Assembly (NCBI GenBank): GCA_021847105.1
Contig: JAJZUT010000002.1
Location: forward strand, 239,677-303,676
Direction of reading: 5' to 3'
Length of the DNA stretch: 64,000 nt
Source: Pseudomonadota bacterium
GTDB taxonomy: Bacteria; Pseudomonadota; Gammaproteobacteria; Steroidobacterales; Steroidobacteraceae
In this document: piece by piece, positions 26,569 through 35,213 of the stretch
How the letters are laid out: every line of letters starts with the position of its first letter
How positions within the stretch are numbered: the first letter of the stretch is position 1
Translations under genes and position numbers: made by a program
The notes under the pieces: generated by a model
What the model was told of the DNA's origin: nothing
The model's database searches: none
The model's input: the letters and a program-made list of their open reading frames with translations, nothing else

Positions 26569-26594
26569 CAATTAAATAGCGCACTATATAATTG
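26569..26594. promoter_or_regulatory. 26-bp palindromic operator of the MarR-GNAT gene
   Basis: The sequence is CAATTAAATAG (26569-26579), CGCA, CTATATAATTG (26584-26594): 11-base arms with a single mismatch, in a strikingly AT-rich island. On the minus strand, TTGCAT (26616-26611) followed 17 bases later by AATTAT forms a plausible -35/-10 pair whose -10 lies in the palindrome. The site is thus placed to let the MarR domain repress its own gene. Confidence 0.75.
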
Positions 26595-26616
26595 TCTATG
26601 TGCAGATTAGATGCAA

Positions 26617-27119
26617 CAAGCGGCCGCAGGGATTGCCAATTCCGATTCCGGGCAATCGGCCATCCCCGGAGCGCCTCTCGGACAGGACGTCTTGGCGGTC
26701 GGGCGAGGCGCCGTGCACGGGGCACCGCCTCCGGAGCCAGGCCGTCGGGAATGGGCCCCTCCGGGACCGCAGCATTCTCCTGAGCGATCTCTTCCCGCCT
26801 CGCCGCTCTAATCGGCTGCAGAAGCCCCGGCGCCCGCGGGAGCCCGGGACCTCATCGCGATCGATAGGCGAGGTCGCGCCAGGCAATTTGACTCCGCTTG
26901 CGTGCGGACGACCGCTTCATGCGGGACGGTTGTGCTCCCGCAAATCTTCACGAGAGCCCTCCACTACGCCGTGGGATCGGCGGGCACCCCGCGACGGCAT
27001 GGGACGCCGGTCCGAAACCGCCTGGGGAGGCCGACACCCGTCGTTGCACGGTCTGACGGTATGACCCCAAGCGAGCCCCTCGATTGCCTCAGCGGACAGC
27101 AAGAGCCCGCATCGCGTTC
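26617..27119. other. Intergenic stretch, no convincing gene
   Basis: About 500 bases between the MarR-GNAT operator and the end of the MHS-type carrier. Open frames are present on both strands, but they are Arg/Pro/Gly-rich without motifs and lack ribosome-binding sites. No terminator hairpin with a T-run was found. Confidence 0.4.
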
Positions 27120-28490
27120 TCAGGACTCCACGGCTCGTTCGGCACGTGCACCGATCGTCGCATCTGCGCGCAGACGGACCGGCGCCGTTTCCGGATACAG
27201 CATGTAGGCGATTTGCCCGATCAGGGTAAATCCGATCAAGTACCAGGCGGGCGCGATTGCGCTGCCCGTCGCATGTGTCATCCAAGTGACCACCAGCTGC
27301 GTAGTGCCCCCGAACAGGGCAACGGACGCTGCATAGACGGTGCCGAATCCCCCACTGCGTATTCGCGGTGGCAACGATTCAATGAAGGCCGCGTAGAACG
27401 ACCCCATGCGCAACGAGTATGCAGCATTCAACACGATCATCGCCCAAATCAACGCCGTCACCGAGCGCGCCGAGACGACCCAGAGGAATGCCGGATAGAT
27501 ACCCAGAAGAAACGCCAGATTTCCCCAGACATTCACCGGCTTTCGACCGTAGCGGTCCGACAGGCGACCACCGATCAGAATGAATGGCACCTCCACTACG
27601 TAACCGGCGAGACTCGCCAAAAATCCGGCTCGCGGCGACAGATGCAGCGTCGTCTGTGCATACGTGGCGATGTAGACAAAAATGTACGTGCCGACGCTGC
27701 CCGCCGCGATCGCCATCAAGCCGAACGCCATTGGCCGCCAGTGCCGCCGCACCAACGTCAGGCGATCGGTTCCCGGTACCTCCGGCACCCGGTTGAGAGA
27801 ACCCGCCGTCTCCGCAGCGTCGACATCCTCCTCGGGTAAGGTCTCTGTGAGATGACGTCGCAGCCAGAAGCCACACGGCACGATTGCCGCCCCGATCAAA
27901 AACGCGACACGCCACCCGTACTCGGCGAGCGCATCGGGTGAGAGGACGGCGGCGAGAACGGTCCCGATCAGACTCCCGAGCACCAGCGCCACCGCTTGAC
28001 TCACGCCTTGCCAGGAGACCACCTCGGCACGCCGCTCGGCCGGCGCGGCTTCCACCAGAAAGGCACTGTTTGCGCCTACTTCCCCACCGAGCGAAAAGCC
28101 CTGCAGAAGACGTGCCGCCACTGCGACGATGGGCGCCGCAATGCCGATCTGGGAATACGCCGGAATGCACGCCAGCACGATCATCGCCGTGCCAATCAGG
28201 GACAAGCTGAGGACCATGGCGGGACGCCGGCCTCTGCTATCGGCGTACGCGCCGAGCACCAGCGCACCCAGTGGTCGCGTCAGGAATCCAACGCCAAAGG
28301 TGGCCAGCGACAGCATCAGACTGACGTACGAGTCAGTCGCTGGAAAGAAGGCCCGGCCGATCTGCACGGCAAAGAGCCCGTATATGAAGAAATCGTAGAA
28401 TTCGAGGGCGTTGCCGACGGTCGCAGCAATAATGGCCCGCGGGCATAAATCGCCTGGTCTGCCACGCACCTCTGCGGACATCGCGCCCAC
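27120..28490 (-). CDS. MFS transporter of the metabolite:H+ symporter (MHS) type
   Basis: Inner-membrane proton-coupled carrier (456 aa, 12 TM). The N-terminus IIAATVGNALEFYDFFIYG and TRPLGALVLGAYADSRGRRP are diagnostic of MHS-type proteins (ShiA/ProP/KgtP relatives), as is LLQGFSLGGEVGANSAFLVEAAP. The central cytoplasmic loop is acidic (LPEEDVDAAETAGSL). These carriers import small organic acids, compatible solutes or aromatic acids; the substrate cannot be read from the sequence. ATG 28490 is used (MGAMSAEV), with ATG at residue 4 as an alternative. It is monocistronic on the minus strand. Confidence 0.88.
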   Translation of the reverse strand: MGAMSAEVRGRPGDLCPRAIIAATVGNALEFYDFFIYGLFAVQIGRAFFPATDSYVSLMLSLATFGVGFLTRPLGALVLGAYADSRGRRPAMVLSLSLIGTAMIVLACIPAYSQIGIAAPIVAVAARLLQGFSLGGEVGANSAFLVEAAPAERRAEVVSWQGVSQAVALVLGSLIGTVLAAVLSPDALAEYGWRVAFLIGAAIVPCGFWLRRHLTETLPEEDVDAAETAGSLNRVPEVPGTDRLTLVRRHWRPMAFGLMAIAAGSVGTYIFVYIATYAQTTLHLSPRAGFLASLAGYVVEVPFILIGGRLSDRYGRKPVNVWGNLAFLLGIYPAFLWVVSARSVTALIWAMIVLNAAYSLRMGSFYAAFIESLPPRIRSGGFGTVYAASVALFGGTTQLVVTWMTHATGSAIAPAWYLIGFTLIGQIAYMLYPETAPVRLRADATIGARAERAVES

Positions 28491-29071
28491 TCATCCGGAA
28501 ACTCGAAGTGAGCTTACGCTTGACGTTACGGCCCGCGCAACTTCGGCAACCTTCCGAAGCTTTCCGCCAAGCGAGGGCTGTCTACGAGCGCATCCCGCAG
28601 CGCGCAATGCAGGCAGGTTGAAACGAATCGTTTGGCGAAAGCAAGACCGTGCATCCTGCTGACGGCCACCCCGATGTCGCAGTTTCGAATACCGTCACCG
28701 CCCCACGGCAGAGCAATGACCGCTCGGCAGAAAACGCGGACTGCCGAGAACCTCTAAGTGCCTCGGAACGATCTGATCATGCCAAGGCCTACACTGAGGA
28801 ATCAGACCCTCCTGGCAGTGACTCGCGCGCAGACGATGCCCTCCCCCCAACATCACAACCACACCGGGAGGCCGATGCGGAGGAGTCCTGTCTCATGTCC
28901 CGGACATTCGCCCGATCCCGGGCGCACCAGTTCGGATCGCAGCCCGTTCATTCCCCTTGGCTGTCGCGGCCGGCAAAATTCACACCGCTCTCCACGCGCA
29001 TCGCCGGGCAATCAATGCTCTATTGCCTGCATCGGGCATCTGATGGCGTGATGCGGGAGGAGACTCGCCCG
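28491..29071. other. Intergenic stretch, no convincing gene
   Basis: These 581 bases separate two minus-strand genes. A plus-strand frame (28649-29164) is open but composed of Ser/Arg/Pro/His-rich sequence with no recognisable domain, and it overlaps the hydrolase gene end. A small inverted repeat, CTTCGG...CCGAAG, lies near 28541-28559. The promoter for the MHS carrier is expected here. Confidence 0.4.
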
Positions 29072-30334
29072 TCAGCGATTTGCTCGCGAGAGCACTGCAG
29101 GGCAGTTCACCGGAGCCGAGCTGCCGGCAAACCGGGCGGAAATCCAGCGCATCTGAGCTCGTAGGGAGGCATCAACCAACTGGATGTGATTCATGCCAGG
29201 GAAAGTCTGGTACTCAAGCCGGTCGCCGAGCCGACACAGCTTGATGGCCGCATGGTGCGTCACCGCCGGCGGGATCGTGTGGTCCGCGGTTCCCTGCAGC
29301 AGGAGGATCGGCCGATTGGCGGCTACGAGGTAAGGACGGTTCACCTTTGCGAAGCGGACAACGGCGGGCAGATCGGCCCAGTGTGGGCGCAGGAACGCGC
29401 CGGGCTTTGCCCGTCCGAACAGCTTGCTGGCAGCCTGCAGACAGGCTTCTCGCCTGATCTCCGGCAGCTTAGCGAGCGCCGCTTCGCCGAGCATCTCGCG
29501 TGGATTAAAGGCCGGATCGGCCGCCTCAATCCCGAGCGCAATGATGTCTAAATACCCGGCAACTGACCGGTTCGCATTGGTGTACCGATGCCACATCACA
29601 TTCAGATCCGACGGCGGGGCGAGTGACACGGTTCCGAGAAAGCCCGGGTCGCGAAGGCTGCTTTCCAGTTCCGCGACTTTCAGCACCGCCGATCCGCCTT
29701 GCGAGTGTCCGACCGCAACCCATCTCTTCCCGAGCGCCGGAACTGCTGCGCGTGCGGCAGGGATGGAATAAATGACATCATGCGCCTGCGCTGCAATCGA
29801 CATGTATTGATGCGGACTGCGGGTACCGAGTCCCGCGTAATCGGTGGCAACCACCGCGTACCCCAGCATGGGGTATTCAAACAGACCCATCCAGCCGTAA
29901 TAGAGGTTCTTCATGAGCGACGGAGCGCAAATGCGCGCGACGCCCGACGTCCCGTGCGCCCACGCTATGACGGGCCAGCCGCCCCGCGGCACTTTGCCAA
30001 ACGGGAGCAGCACCACGGCGGAAGCAATGACAGGCCGGTCTGAGGCGGAACGGGAGAGGTAGGCGATGCGGATCGCTCGGACACCGGGCGGCAGGTGGTA
30101 AGCGTTCGTCGCATGAGCACGGAGCAGAGTGCCCGGCGGTCCGGCTGGCACTCGCCCCGGGAAGTGATAGAAGGCGCTCAGGGGCAGTGCATCGGCGCGC
30201 TGAGTTGCAAGTGCAATCGAGAGGCTGCTCTCGGCTGCGGACGCCGACCCCACGCCTGCCGCAGCCAGCACGAACAGCGACAGAGTCGCGACCATACCGA
30301 GCATGGAACGAATGCAGTCTTTGGCAATCGACAT
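29072..30334 (-). CDS. Secreted lipase-like alpha/beta hydrolase
   Basis: An exported hydrolase (420 aa) resembling the secretory lipase (LIP) family. A signal peptide spans about residues 1-33 (MLGMVATLSLFVLAAAGVGS...ASA). Landmarks are AWAHGTSG for the oxyanion loop (about 125-131), nucleophile Ser211 in VAVGHSQGGSAV, Asp in LLQGTADHTIPP (about 357), and His in FPGMNHIQLVD (about 383). Such enzymes hydrolyse acylglycerols or other esters in the periplasm or medium. A good site, GGGGGAAG, precedes ATG 30334. It is divergent from an AraC-family regulator that may control it; this is inferred only from position. Confidence 0.85.
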   Translation of the reverse strand: MSIAKDCIRSMLGMVATLSLFVLAAAGVGSASAAESSLSIALATQRADALPLSAFYHFPGRVPAGPPGTLLRAHATNAYHLPPGVRAIRIAYLSRSASDRPVIASAVVLLPFGKVPRGGWPVIAWAHGTSGVARICAPSLMKNLYYGWMGLFEYPMLGYAVVATDYAGLGTRSPHQYMSIAAQAHDVIYSIPAARAAVPALGKRWVAVGHSQGGSAVLKVAELESSLRDPGFLGTVSLAPPSDLNVMWHRYTNANRSVAGYLDIIALGIEAADPAFNPREMLGEAALAKLPEIRREACLQAASKLFGRAKPGAFLRPHWADLPAVVRFAKVNRPYLVAANRPILLLQGTADHTIPPAVTHHAAIKLCRLGDRLEYQTFPGMNHIQLVDASLRAQMRWISARFAGSSAPVNCPAVLSRANR

Positions 30335-30710
30335 CGCTTCCCCCTCAGTTCACGTTATTCAATTCGATTTGGCATCCCGGCACAGCGTTTGCTTCGGCGA
30401 TCCCAATGACTCCGGTTCACCTGCACCGCGGGCGGATCGCCGGTGCGCGCTCCTGTCCGACCCCTCGCACGGCGGAGTGGGCACATGCGGGCCCCGCGAA
30501 GCGTTGACTCTCGCTGCGCGCGCGACTCGCCCGGGTATCTGCCGGCCGTCTGTGGACTTGACGAGCCAGAGGCGGATACGATGGCGGCGCCCAGAGACGA
30601 TGCCATCGACCGCGCAGCGGGTCCTGGCGGCCAGCGCCATTGCTTCCAGTCAGTCAGCGACACAGTGGCAACCCCGGGGAAGCGCACTGCGTCACGTACG
30701 GGGAGAGACC
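30335..30710. promoter_or_regulatory. Divergent region between the lipase-like gene and the AraC regulator
   Basis: These 376 bases lie between the two start codons. The frame of the AraC gene is open through this region back to 30303, but no domain is encoded before GTG 30711. Promoters for both genes and any AraC operator should be here; no clear direct repeats were identified by eye. Confidence 0.35.
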
Positions 30711-31670
30711 GTGAGATTTTCCAGCAGCGAGATGTCACTGTCTGAGCGTGGTGGCGCCTACCGGCAGGCGCTGAAGAGCACGTTCTCTTATCTGAACACC
30801 TCGGTGAACGTTGAGGTTGATGTCGGTCCCCCCGAATGCTTCGCGGCCAGTATTGAGCAGATGAGGATCGGGAGCCTTCGCCCCAACTGGCATCGCAGCA
30901 ACGCCGCCCAGCACATCATTCACGTGGGCGCAAACCGAAGTACCACGATCGAGTTGTTTTGGGTCTCCGAAGGCGCTATTTCGCTGGCGAACAAACATGG
31001 CACGGCCCACCTGCAGGCGGGAGAGATGCTTCTTTGGTCACCTGCCGAGGAGTGGCAGGCCTCCCATGGCTCCTTCGAGCTCATCGCCATTGGCTTGCCA
31101 GATGCCATCATTCGCCGGCGCGCCCCCTGGCTGATGACAATGATCGGCCGGCCGATTGCCGGCACGTCCGCCCTGGCCGCCTGCCTCACCGCACTGCTGC
31201 GACAGGCGTCTCAATGCCACCAGCGCCTGACAGCGGAGGAAGGCGCCATTCTGGAGACGACCCTGGTGGAGGCCATCTGCTTCCTCAGCCAGGCCGGTCA
31301 ATCCGGACTCCGATCCCCTTCCCCGACGCCGTACGCAGAGAGGCTGGACGCATTGAAGGCTCTGGCACTCGACTCACTGGAACGCGCAGATCTGAGCGCC
31401 ACCACTTTGGCGCGGGAGGTCGGGCTATCCGCACGAACGATCCATCGCCTGTTTGCAGCCTCCGGAGGGTCCTTCCAATCCTGGCTGCAGGAGCGCAGGC
31501 TGGAACGCTGCTGGGCGGAACTCGCTACAGACCGCGGATCCCATCAACGCACCGTTGCAGATATTGCGTTCGGGTCTGGCTTCAATGACCTGTCGACGTT
31601 CAACCGCGCTTTTCGCAGGCGTTTTGGAGTCACCCCACGGGCGGTGAGGCGCAAATCCCCAGTCGATTGA
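30711..31670 (+). CDS. AraC-family transcriptional regulator
   Basis: A DNA-binding regulator (319 aa) with an N-terminal effector/dimerisation region (the AraC-binding type with an IELFWVSEGAISLANKHGTA cupin-like strand pattern) and a C-terminal double helix-turn-helix at about 215-315 (DLSATTLAREVGLSARTIHR; TVADIAFGSGFNDLSTFNRA; FGVTPRAVRR). GTG 30711 is chosen because GGGAGAG lies at 30701-30707; the frame is open to 30303, and ATG 30600 or ATG 30732 are alternatives. It probably senses a small molecule and activates the divergent secreted hydrolase gene or itself. Confidence 0.85.
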   Translation: MRFSSSEMSLSERGGAYRQALKSTFSYLNTSVNVEVDVGPPECFAASIEQMRIGSLRPNWHRSNAAQHIIHVGANRSTTIELFWVSEGAISLANKHGTAHLQAGEMLLWSPAEEWQASHGSFELIAIGLPDAIIRRRAPWLMTMIGRPIAGTSALAACLTALLRQASQCHQRLTAEEGAILETTLVEAICFLSQAGQSGLRSPSPTPYAERLDALKALALDSLERADLSATTLAREVGLSARTIHRLFAASGGSFQSWLQERRLERCWAELATDRGSHQRTVADIAFGSGFNDLSTFNRAFRRRFGVTPRAVRRKSPVD

Positions 31671-31860
31671 TTGCGGGACGTCCGCGTGCGCAATCGGAGT
31701 GCCGGGCGCTCGCGCGGATGGGATGAGCATGCCCAGGTGGGGCCTCAGGCCCAACGCACGCCACGTCACAACGCTCGCCGGGAGCGGGCAGGGTCATCAT
31801 ACGGGAAATGGCGAGCCGCTGCGCCAGCGCCCCTGCGTCGTCCTAGGGACGGCGAGAAGG

Positions 31861-31890
31861 CAGCGATCGGAGCGCTCGTTCCGATCGCTG
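31861..31890. terminator. Strong hairpin between convergent AraC and fusA genes
   Basis: CAGCGATCGGA (31861-31871), an 8-base loop and TCCGATCGCTG (31880-31890) form a perfect 11-bp stem. It lies 190 bases after the AraC stop and 49 bases after the fusA stop, which face each other, so it probably serves both. Neither side carries a long T-run; on the minus strand CCTTCTC follows. Confidence 0.55.
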
Positions 31891-31938
31891 CTGCATTCGA
31901 CCACCGCACTCCAGTCAGAGTGCGCGACACGAGCGCTC

Positions 31939-34095
31939 TCAGGCGTTCGCGGCCGCCTTGCTCGCATTGACGGCGGCAATCACTTCATCCGCCACGTTCT
32001 TCGGCACCGGCTCGTAGTGCGAGAATTCCATGGTGTACGAGGCGCGACCGCTGGTCATCGAGCGCAGCTGGCCGATGTAGCCAAACATCTCCGACAGCGG
32101 CACGATCGCCACCACCGCAATGTTGGTGCCGCGCTCGAGCTGGTCCTGGATCATGCCGCGGCGGCGATTCAGATCGCCGATGACGTCGCCCAGGTAGTCT
32201 CCCGGAGTCACGGTCTCGACCTTCATCACCGGCTCAAGCAGGATGGGGGCGGCCTTGCGCATAGCTTCGCGGAAACAGGCCTTGGCTGCGATTTCGAACG
32301 TCAGCGCATTCGAGTCGACATCGTGGTAGCTGCCGTCCGTCAACGTTGCACGGAAGTCCACAGTCGGGAAATGGGCCAGCACACCATCTTCCTTCTGCAG
32401 CCTGAGGCCCTTCTCGACCGACGGCACGTACTCGCGCGGCACGGAGCCGCCCGAGGTCGCATCGATGAATTCGAAGCCCTTGCTGCGCTCGAGCGGCTCG
32501 AACGTGATCCACACTTCGGCGAACTGACCGGAGCCGCCAGTCTGCTTCTTGTGTACGTACTGCTCGTCGACTTTGCGCGTGATGGTCTCACGGTAAGCAA
32601 CCTGCGGCTGTCCCATGGTGCCTTCGACATTGAATTCCGTCCGCATGCGATCGAGCGTCACTTCAAGGTGCAGCTCGCCCATGCCGCGCAAAATCGTCTG
32701 GCCGGTTTCGCGATCCGTTTCCAGATGGAGCGATGGATCGGCACGAACCATCTTGGCGAGCGCGGCGCTGAATTTCTCCTGATCGCCTTTGACTTTCGGC
32801 TGCACCGACACGCTGATCACGGGGTCCGGGAAACGCATGCGCTCGAGGATCACCGGGTTGGCGGAATCACAGAGTGTGTCGCCGGTCTCCGTCTCCTGCA
32901 TAGACACGAGTGCAATGATGTCGCCAGCACGAGCCTCTTCGATCGCATTCGCCTCCTTGGCGAACATCTCCACCATGCGGCCGATCTTTTCGCGCTTGCC
33001 GCGCGTCGTGTTTTGCACCGAGGCGCCCCGGGTAAGGACGCCCGAGTACACGCGCACGAATGTCAGAGCACCATAGGCATCGTTGATGACCTTGAACGCC
33101 AGGCCGCTGAACGGCTCGTCGTCCGAGCACTTCCGTTCGCCGACGACGTTGCCGTCTTCGTCCAGTGTCTTGATGGCCGGGACGTCGGTTGGCGCCGGCA
33201 TGTATTCGACGACGGCATCCAGCACCTGCTGAACACCCTTGTTCTTGTAAGAAGAGCCGCACAGCACCGGGGTGAACGCACCACTCACCGTGCCCTTGCG
33301 CAGACATGCGCGCAGAACGTCTGCCGAAGGGGCATGGCCGTCCTCGAGGTACTTGTGCATGGCCTCGTCATCCATCTCAAGACAGGTATCGACGAGTTCC
33401 GTGCGGTACTTCTCCACATCCGCCAGAATCTTGCGATCCGTCGGCACATGAATGTCGAGTTTGTCAGCGATATCGGGCGTGACGTCGAGCGTCTTCCACT
33501 CCGCGTCCTTGTCGTCCGAATCCCAAACCAGGGCCTTCATCTCGACGAGGTCGATCATGCCCTTGAAGTTGTCTTCCGAGCCGATCGGGATCTGTATCGG
33601 CAGTGGGCGCGCGCCGAGGCGCTTCTTGATCATGTCCACGCAGCGCGTGAAGCTGGCGCCGCTGCGGTCCATCTTGTTCACGTAGCAGACGCGGGGCACA
33701 CCATAGTTGTCCGCAAGTCGCCAATTGGTTTCGGACTGCGGCTCGACGCCCGCGACGCCGTCGAACACCACCACGGCGCCGTCCAGCACGCGCAGCGAGC
33801 GATTCACCTCGATGGTGAAGTCGACGTGTCCCGGGGTGTCGATCAAGTTGATCTTTTTCCCGCGCCAGAAACACGAGACCGCGGCGCTCTGAATCGTAAT
33901 GCCGCGCTTCTGCTCCTGCTCGAGGTAATCCGTCGTGGTCGAGGTCTTCAGATCCTTGGTGTCATGGATGTCGATGATGGTGTGCTTGCGCCCGGTGTAA
34001 TACAGGATGCGCTCCGTCGTCGTCGTTTTGCCGGCATCGACGTGGGCGATGATGCCGATATTGCGGATGTCAGAAAGAGCGGTTGTACGGGCCAT
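31939..34095 (-). CDS. fusA: Elongation factor G (stand-alone paralogue)
   Basis: Translational GTPase (718 aa) that drives tRNA-mRNA translocation and, with RRF, ribosome recycling. The G motifs are intact: [14 protein letters not shown] (G1, about 18-30), RGITIQSAA with the switch I Thr, DTPGH (G3, about 86-90) and NKMD (G4). Domains II-V follow, with the domain IV loop region [17 protein letters not shown] and the C-terminal [17 protein letters not shown]. Compared with canonical EF-G ([23 protein letters not shown]), the switch I segment is longer and diverged ([28 protein letters not shown]). No rpsL, rpsG or tuf genes adjoin it, so it is not the str-operon copy and may be a second EF-G of the genome. 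Confidence 0.93.
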   Translation of the reverse strand: MARTTALSDIRNIGIIAHVDAGKTTTTERILYYTGRKHTIIDIHDTKDLKTSTTTDYLEQEQKRGITIQSAAVSCFWRGKKINLIDTPGHVDFTIEVNRSLRVLDGAVVVFDGVAGVEPQSETNWRLADNYGVPRVCYVNKMDRSGASFTRCVDMIKKRLGARPLPIQIPIGSEDNFKGMIDLVEMKALVWDSDDKDAEWKTLDVTPDIADKLDIHVPTDRKILADVEKYRTELVDTCLEMDDEAMHKYLEDGHAPSADVLRACLRKGTVSGAFTPVLCGSSYKNKGVQQVLDAVVEYMPAPTDVPAIKTLDEDGNVVGERKCSDDEPFSGLAFKVINDAYGALTFVRVYSGVLTRGASVQNTTRGKREKIGRMVEMFAKEANAIEEARAGDIIALVSMQETETGDTLCDSANPVILERMRFPDPVISVSVQPKVKGDQEKFSAALAKMVRADPSLHLETDRETGQTILRGMGELHLEVTLDRMRTEFNVEGTMGQPQVAYRETITRKVDEQYVHKKQTGGSGQFAEVWITFEPLERSKGFEFIDATSGGSVPREYVPSVEKGLRLQKEDGVLAHFPTVDFRATLTDGSYHDVDSNALTFEIAAKACFREAMRKAAPILLEPVMKVETVTPGDYLGDVIGDLNRRRGMIQDQLERGTNIAVVAIVPLSEMFGYIGQLRSMTSGRASYTMEFSHYEPVPKNVADEVIAAVNASKAAANA

Positions 34096-34559
34096 GGCAA
34101 GTTTCCGGTTCCAGTTTTCGGTTCACACTGTCGATCGGCCGGGCGGAAGTGCGGGCCCGGTTCAGGTAATCAAAATGATCTGCGCCGCGCAAGCGAGCGG
34201 CGCCCTCCTCGATCCCATGCCTGGTGCGGGTCAATCCGGGACTCGAGGGCGGAAGGGCGCGGCATCCTATAGAAATTGCCTCAGAAGTTCAATCGCGGTC
34301 TGCTGGCTTTGTGAAGCGCGGGGAACAGAATGGGCCCTCACGAGCCCGGCCACTGCGGGTGCGAGCGCCCAAGCATCTGCTGGCGCCCAAACGCGTCAAT
34401 AAAAACAATGGGTTATGGAATCCGAGAATCAAGCATGCACGGCGCGGATGACAGGCGGGGCGTCTGCGGCCGAACTCGCCTCGGATGTCCGGCAGTGTCC
34501 CGCTCCGCCGTGGCGGCGCCCGAATTGCGCAGCACCGCTCCCCCTTGCGCCAATGGCGC
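34096..34559. other. Region between arfB and fusA
   Basis: These 464 bases between two minus-strand genes include the fusA leader, which has two close copies of GGAACCG/GGAAAC just before the ATG. Frames crossing the region are shadows. A short A-rich segment near 34400-34411 (AATAAAAACAAT) is the only AT-rich island and might be part of the fusA promoter. Confidence 0.35.
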
Positions 34560-34991
34560 TTATTCCTCTGCGCCGCGGCGGAGCGCCTTGATTCTGCCGC
34601 GCCGGCTTTTGGTGTCGAGGCGTCGCTGTCGGGCGCCCGCTGTGGGCTTCGTCGCGACGCGCTTTTTTGGCACGACGGCGACGCTGCGAACGAGCTGCTG
34701 CAACCGCTCCAGCGCCGCGGTGCGATTGCGCTCCTGAGTGCGGTGCTCCTGCGCCTTGAGAATCACCATCCCGTCCCGGGTGATGCGCTGGTCAGACAGG
34801 CGCATCAGCCGCTCCTTGTAGGCAGCCGGCAGGGACGATGCGTGAATGTCGAATCGCAGATGAATTGCGCTCGAGTTCTTGTTGACCGATTGACCACCGG
34901 CGCTCTGGGCGCGAACGGCGGTCAGCTCAATTTGCGTCAATGGGATAGTAACGTGGTTGGAAATAGGCAGGACGTTGCTGCTGCGACGCAT
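34560..34991 (-). CDS. arfB: Alternative ribosome-rescue factor ArfB (YaeJ-type peptidyl-tRNA hydrolase)
   Basis: A 143-aa class I release-factor-like protein that hydrolyses peptidyl-tRNA on stalled ribosomes lacking a stop codon. The catalytic GGQ is in VRAQSAGGQSVNKNSSAIHL, preceded by the family start PISNHVTIPLTQIELTAVRA. The C-terminal tail is strongly basic (VPKKRVATKPTAGARQRRLD...SRRGRIKALRRG), as needed to occupy the empty mRNA channel. ATG 34991 gives MRRSSNVLPIS; the frame is open further upstream. It lies in the same direction as the EF-G paralogue 464 bases downstream, so both concern translation, but they are probably separate transcripts. Confidence 0.92.
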   Translation of the reverse strand: MRRSSNVLPISNHVTIPLTQIELTAVRAQSAGGQSVNKNSSAIHLRFDIHASSLPAAYKERLMRLSDQRITRDGMVILKAQEHRTQERNRTAALERLQQLVRSVAVVPKKRVATKPTAGARQRRLDTKSRRGRIKALRRGAEE

Positions 34992-35213
34992 GTGCGCAAT
35001 TGTACGGCGCTGCAGCGATCGCCGCACTGTGCTTCGGGTTCAGACCGTTGCGCAGCTCGGCAACGCTCCTCCGCCTGCCCATTTTCGGCCCCCTCGATTT
35101 GGGCAACTGCCCGTGGCGGCTCGGAAGCCCGGACCGGCGCGCCGCGCTTCCCGCGGAAGCGCGGCGCCGGGCAGTGCCGTGATTCGCCGCCCGTAACGCG
35201 GCCGAGTGCTCCG

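Noticed and set aside
28649..29164. Plus-strand 171-codon frame in the gap before the lipase-like gene
   Set aside because: Composition is Ser/Arg/Pro/His-rich with no domain, and it overlaps the 3' end of a well-supported gene on the other strand.
31699..34272. Very long plus-strand open frame (857 codons) opposite the EF-G gene
   Set aside because: It is the antisense of a highly conserved GC-rich gene. The translation is His/Arg/Asp-rich without any domain, and the fusA motifs on the other strand are unambiguous.
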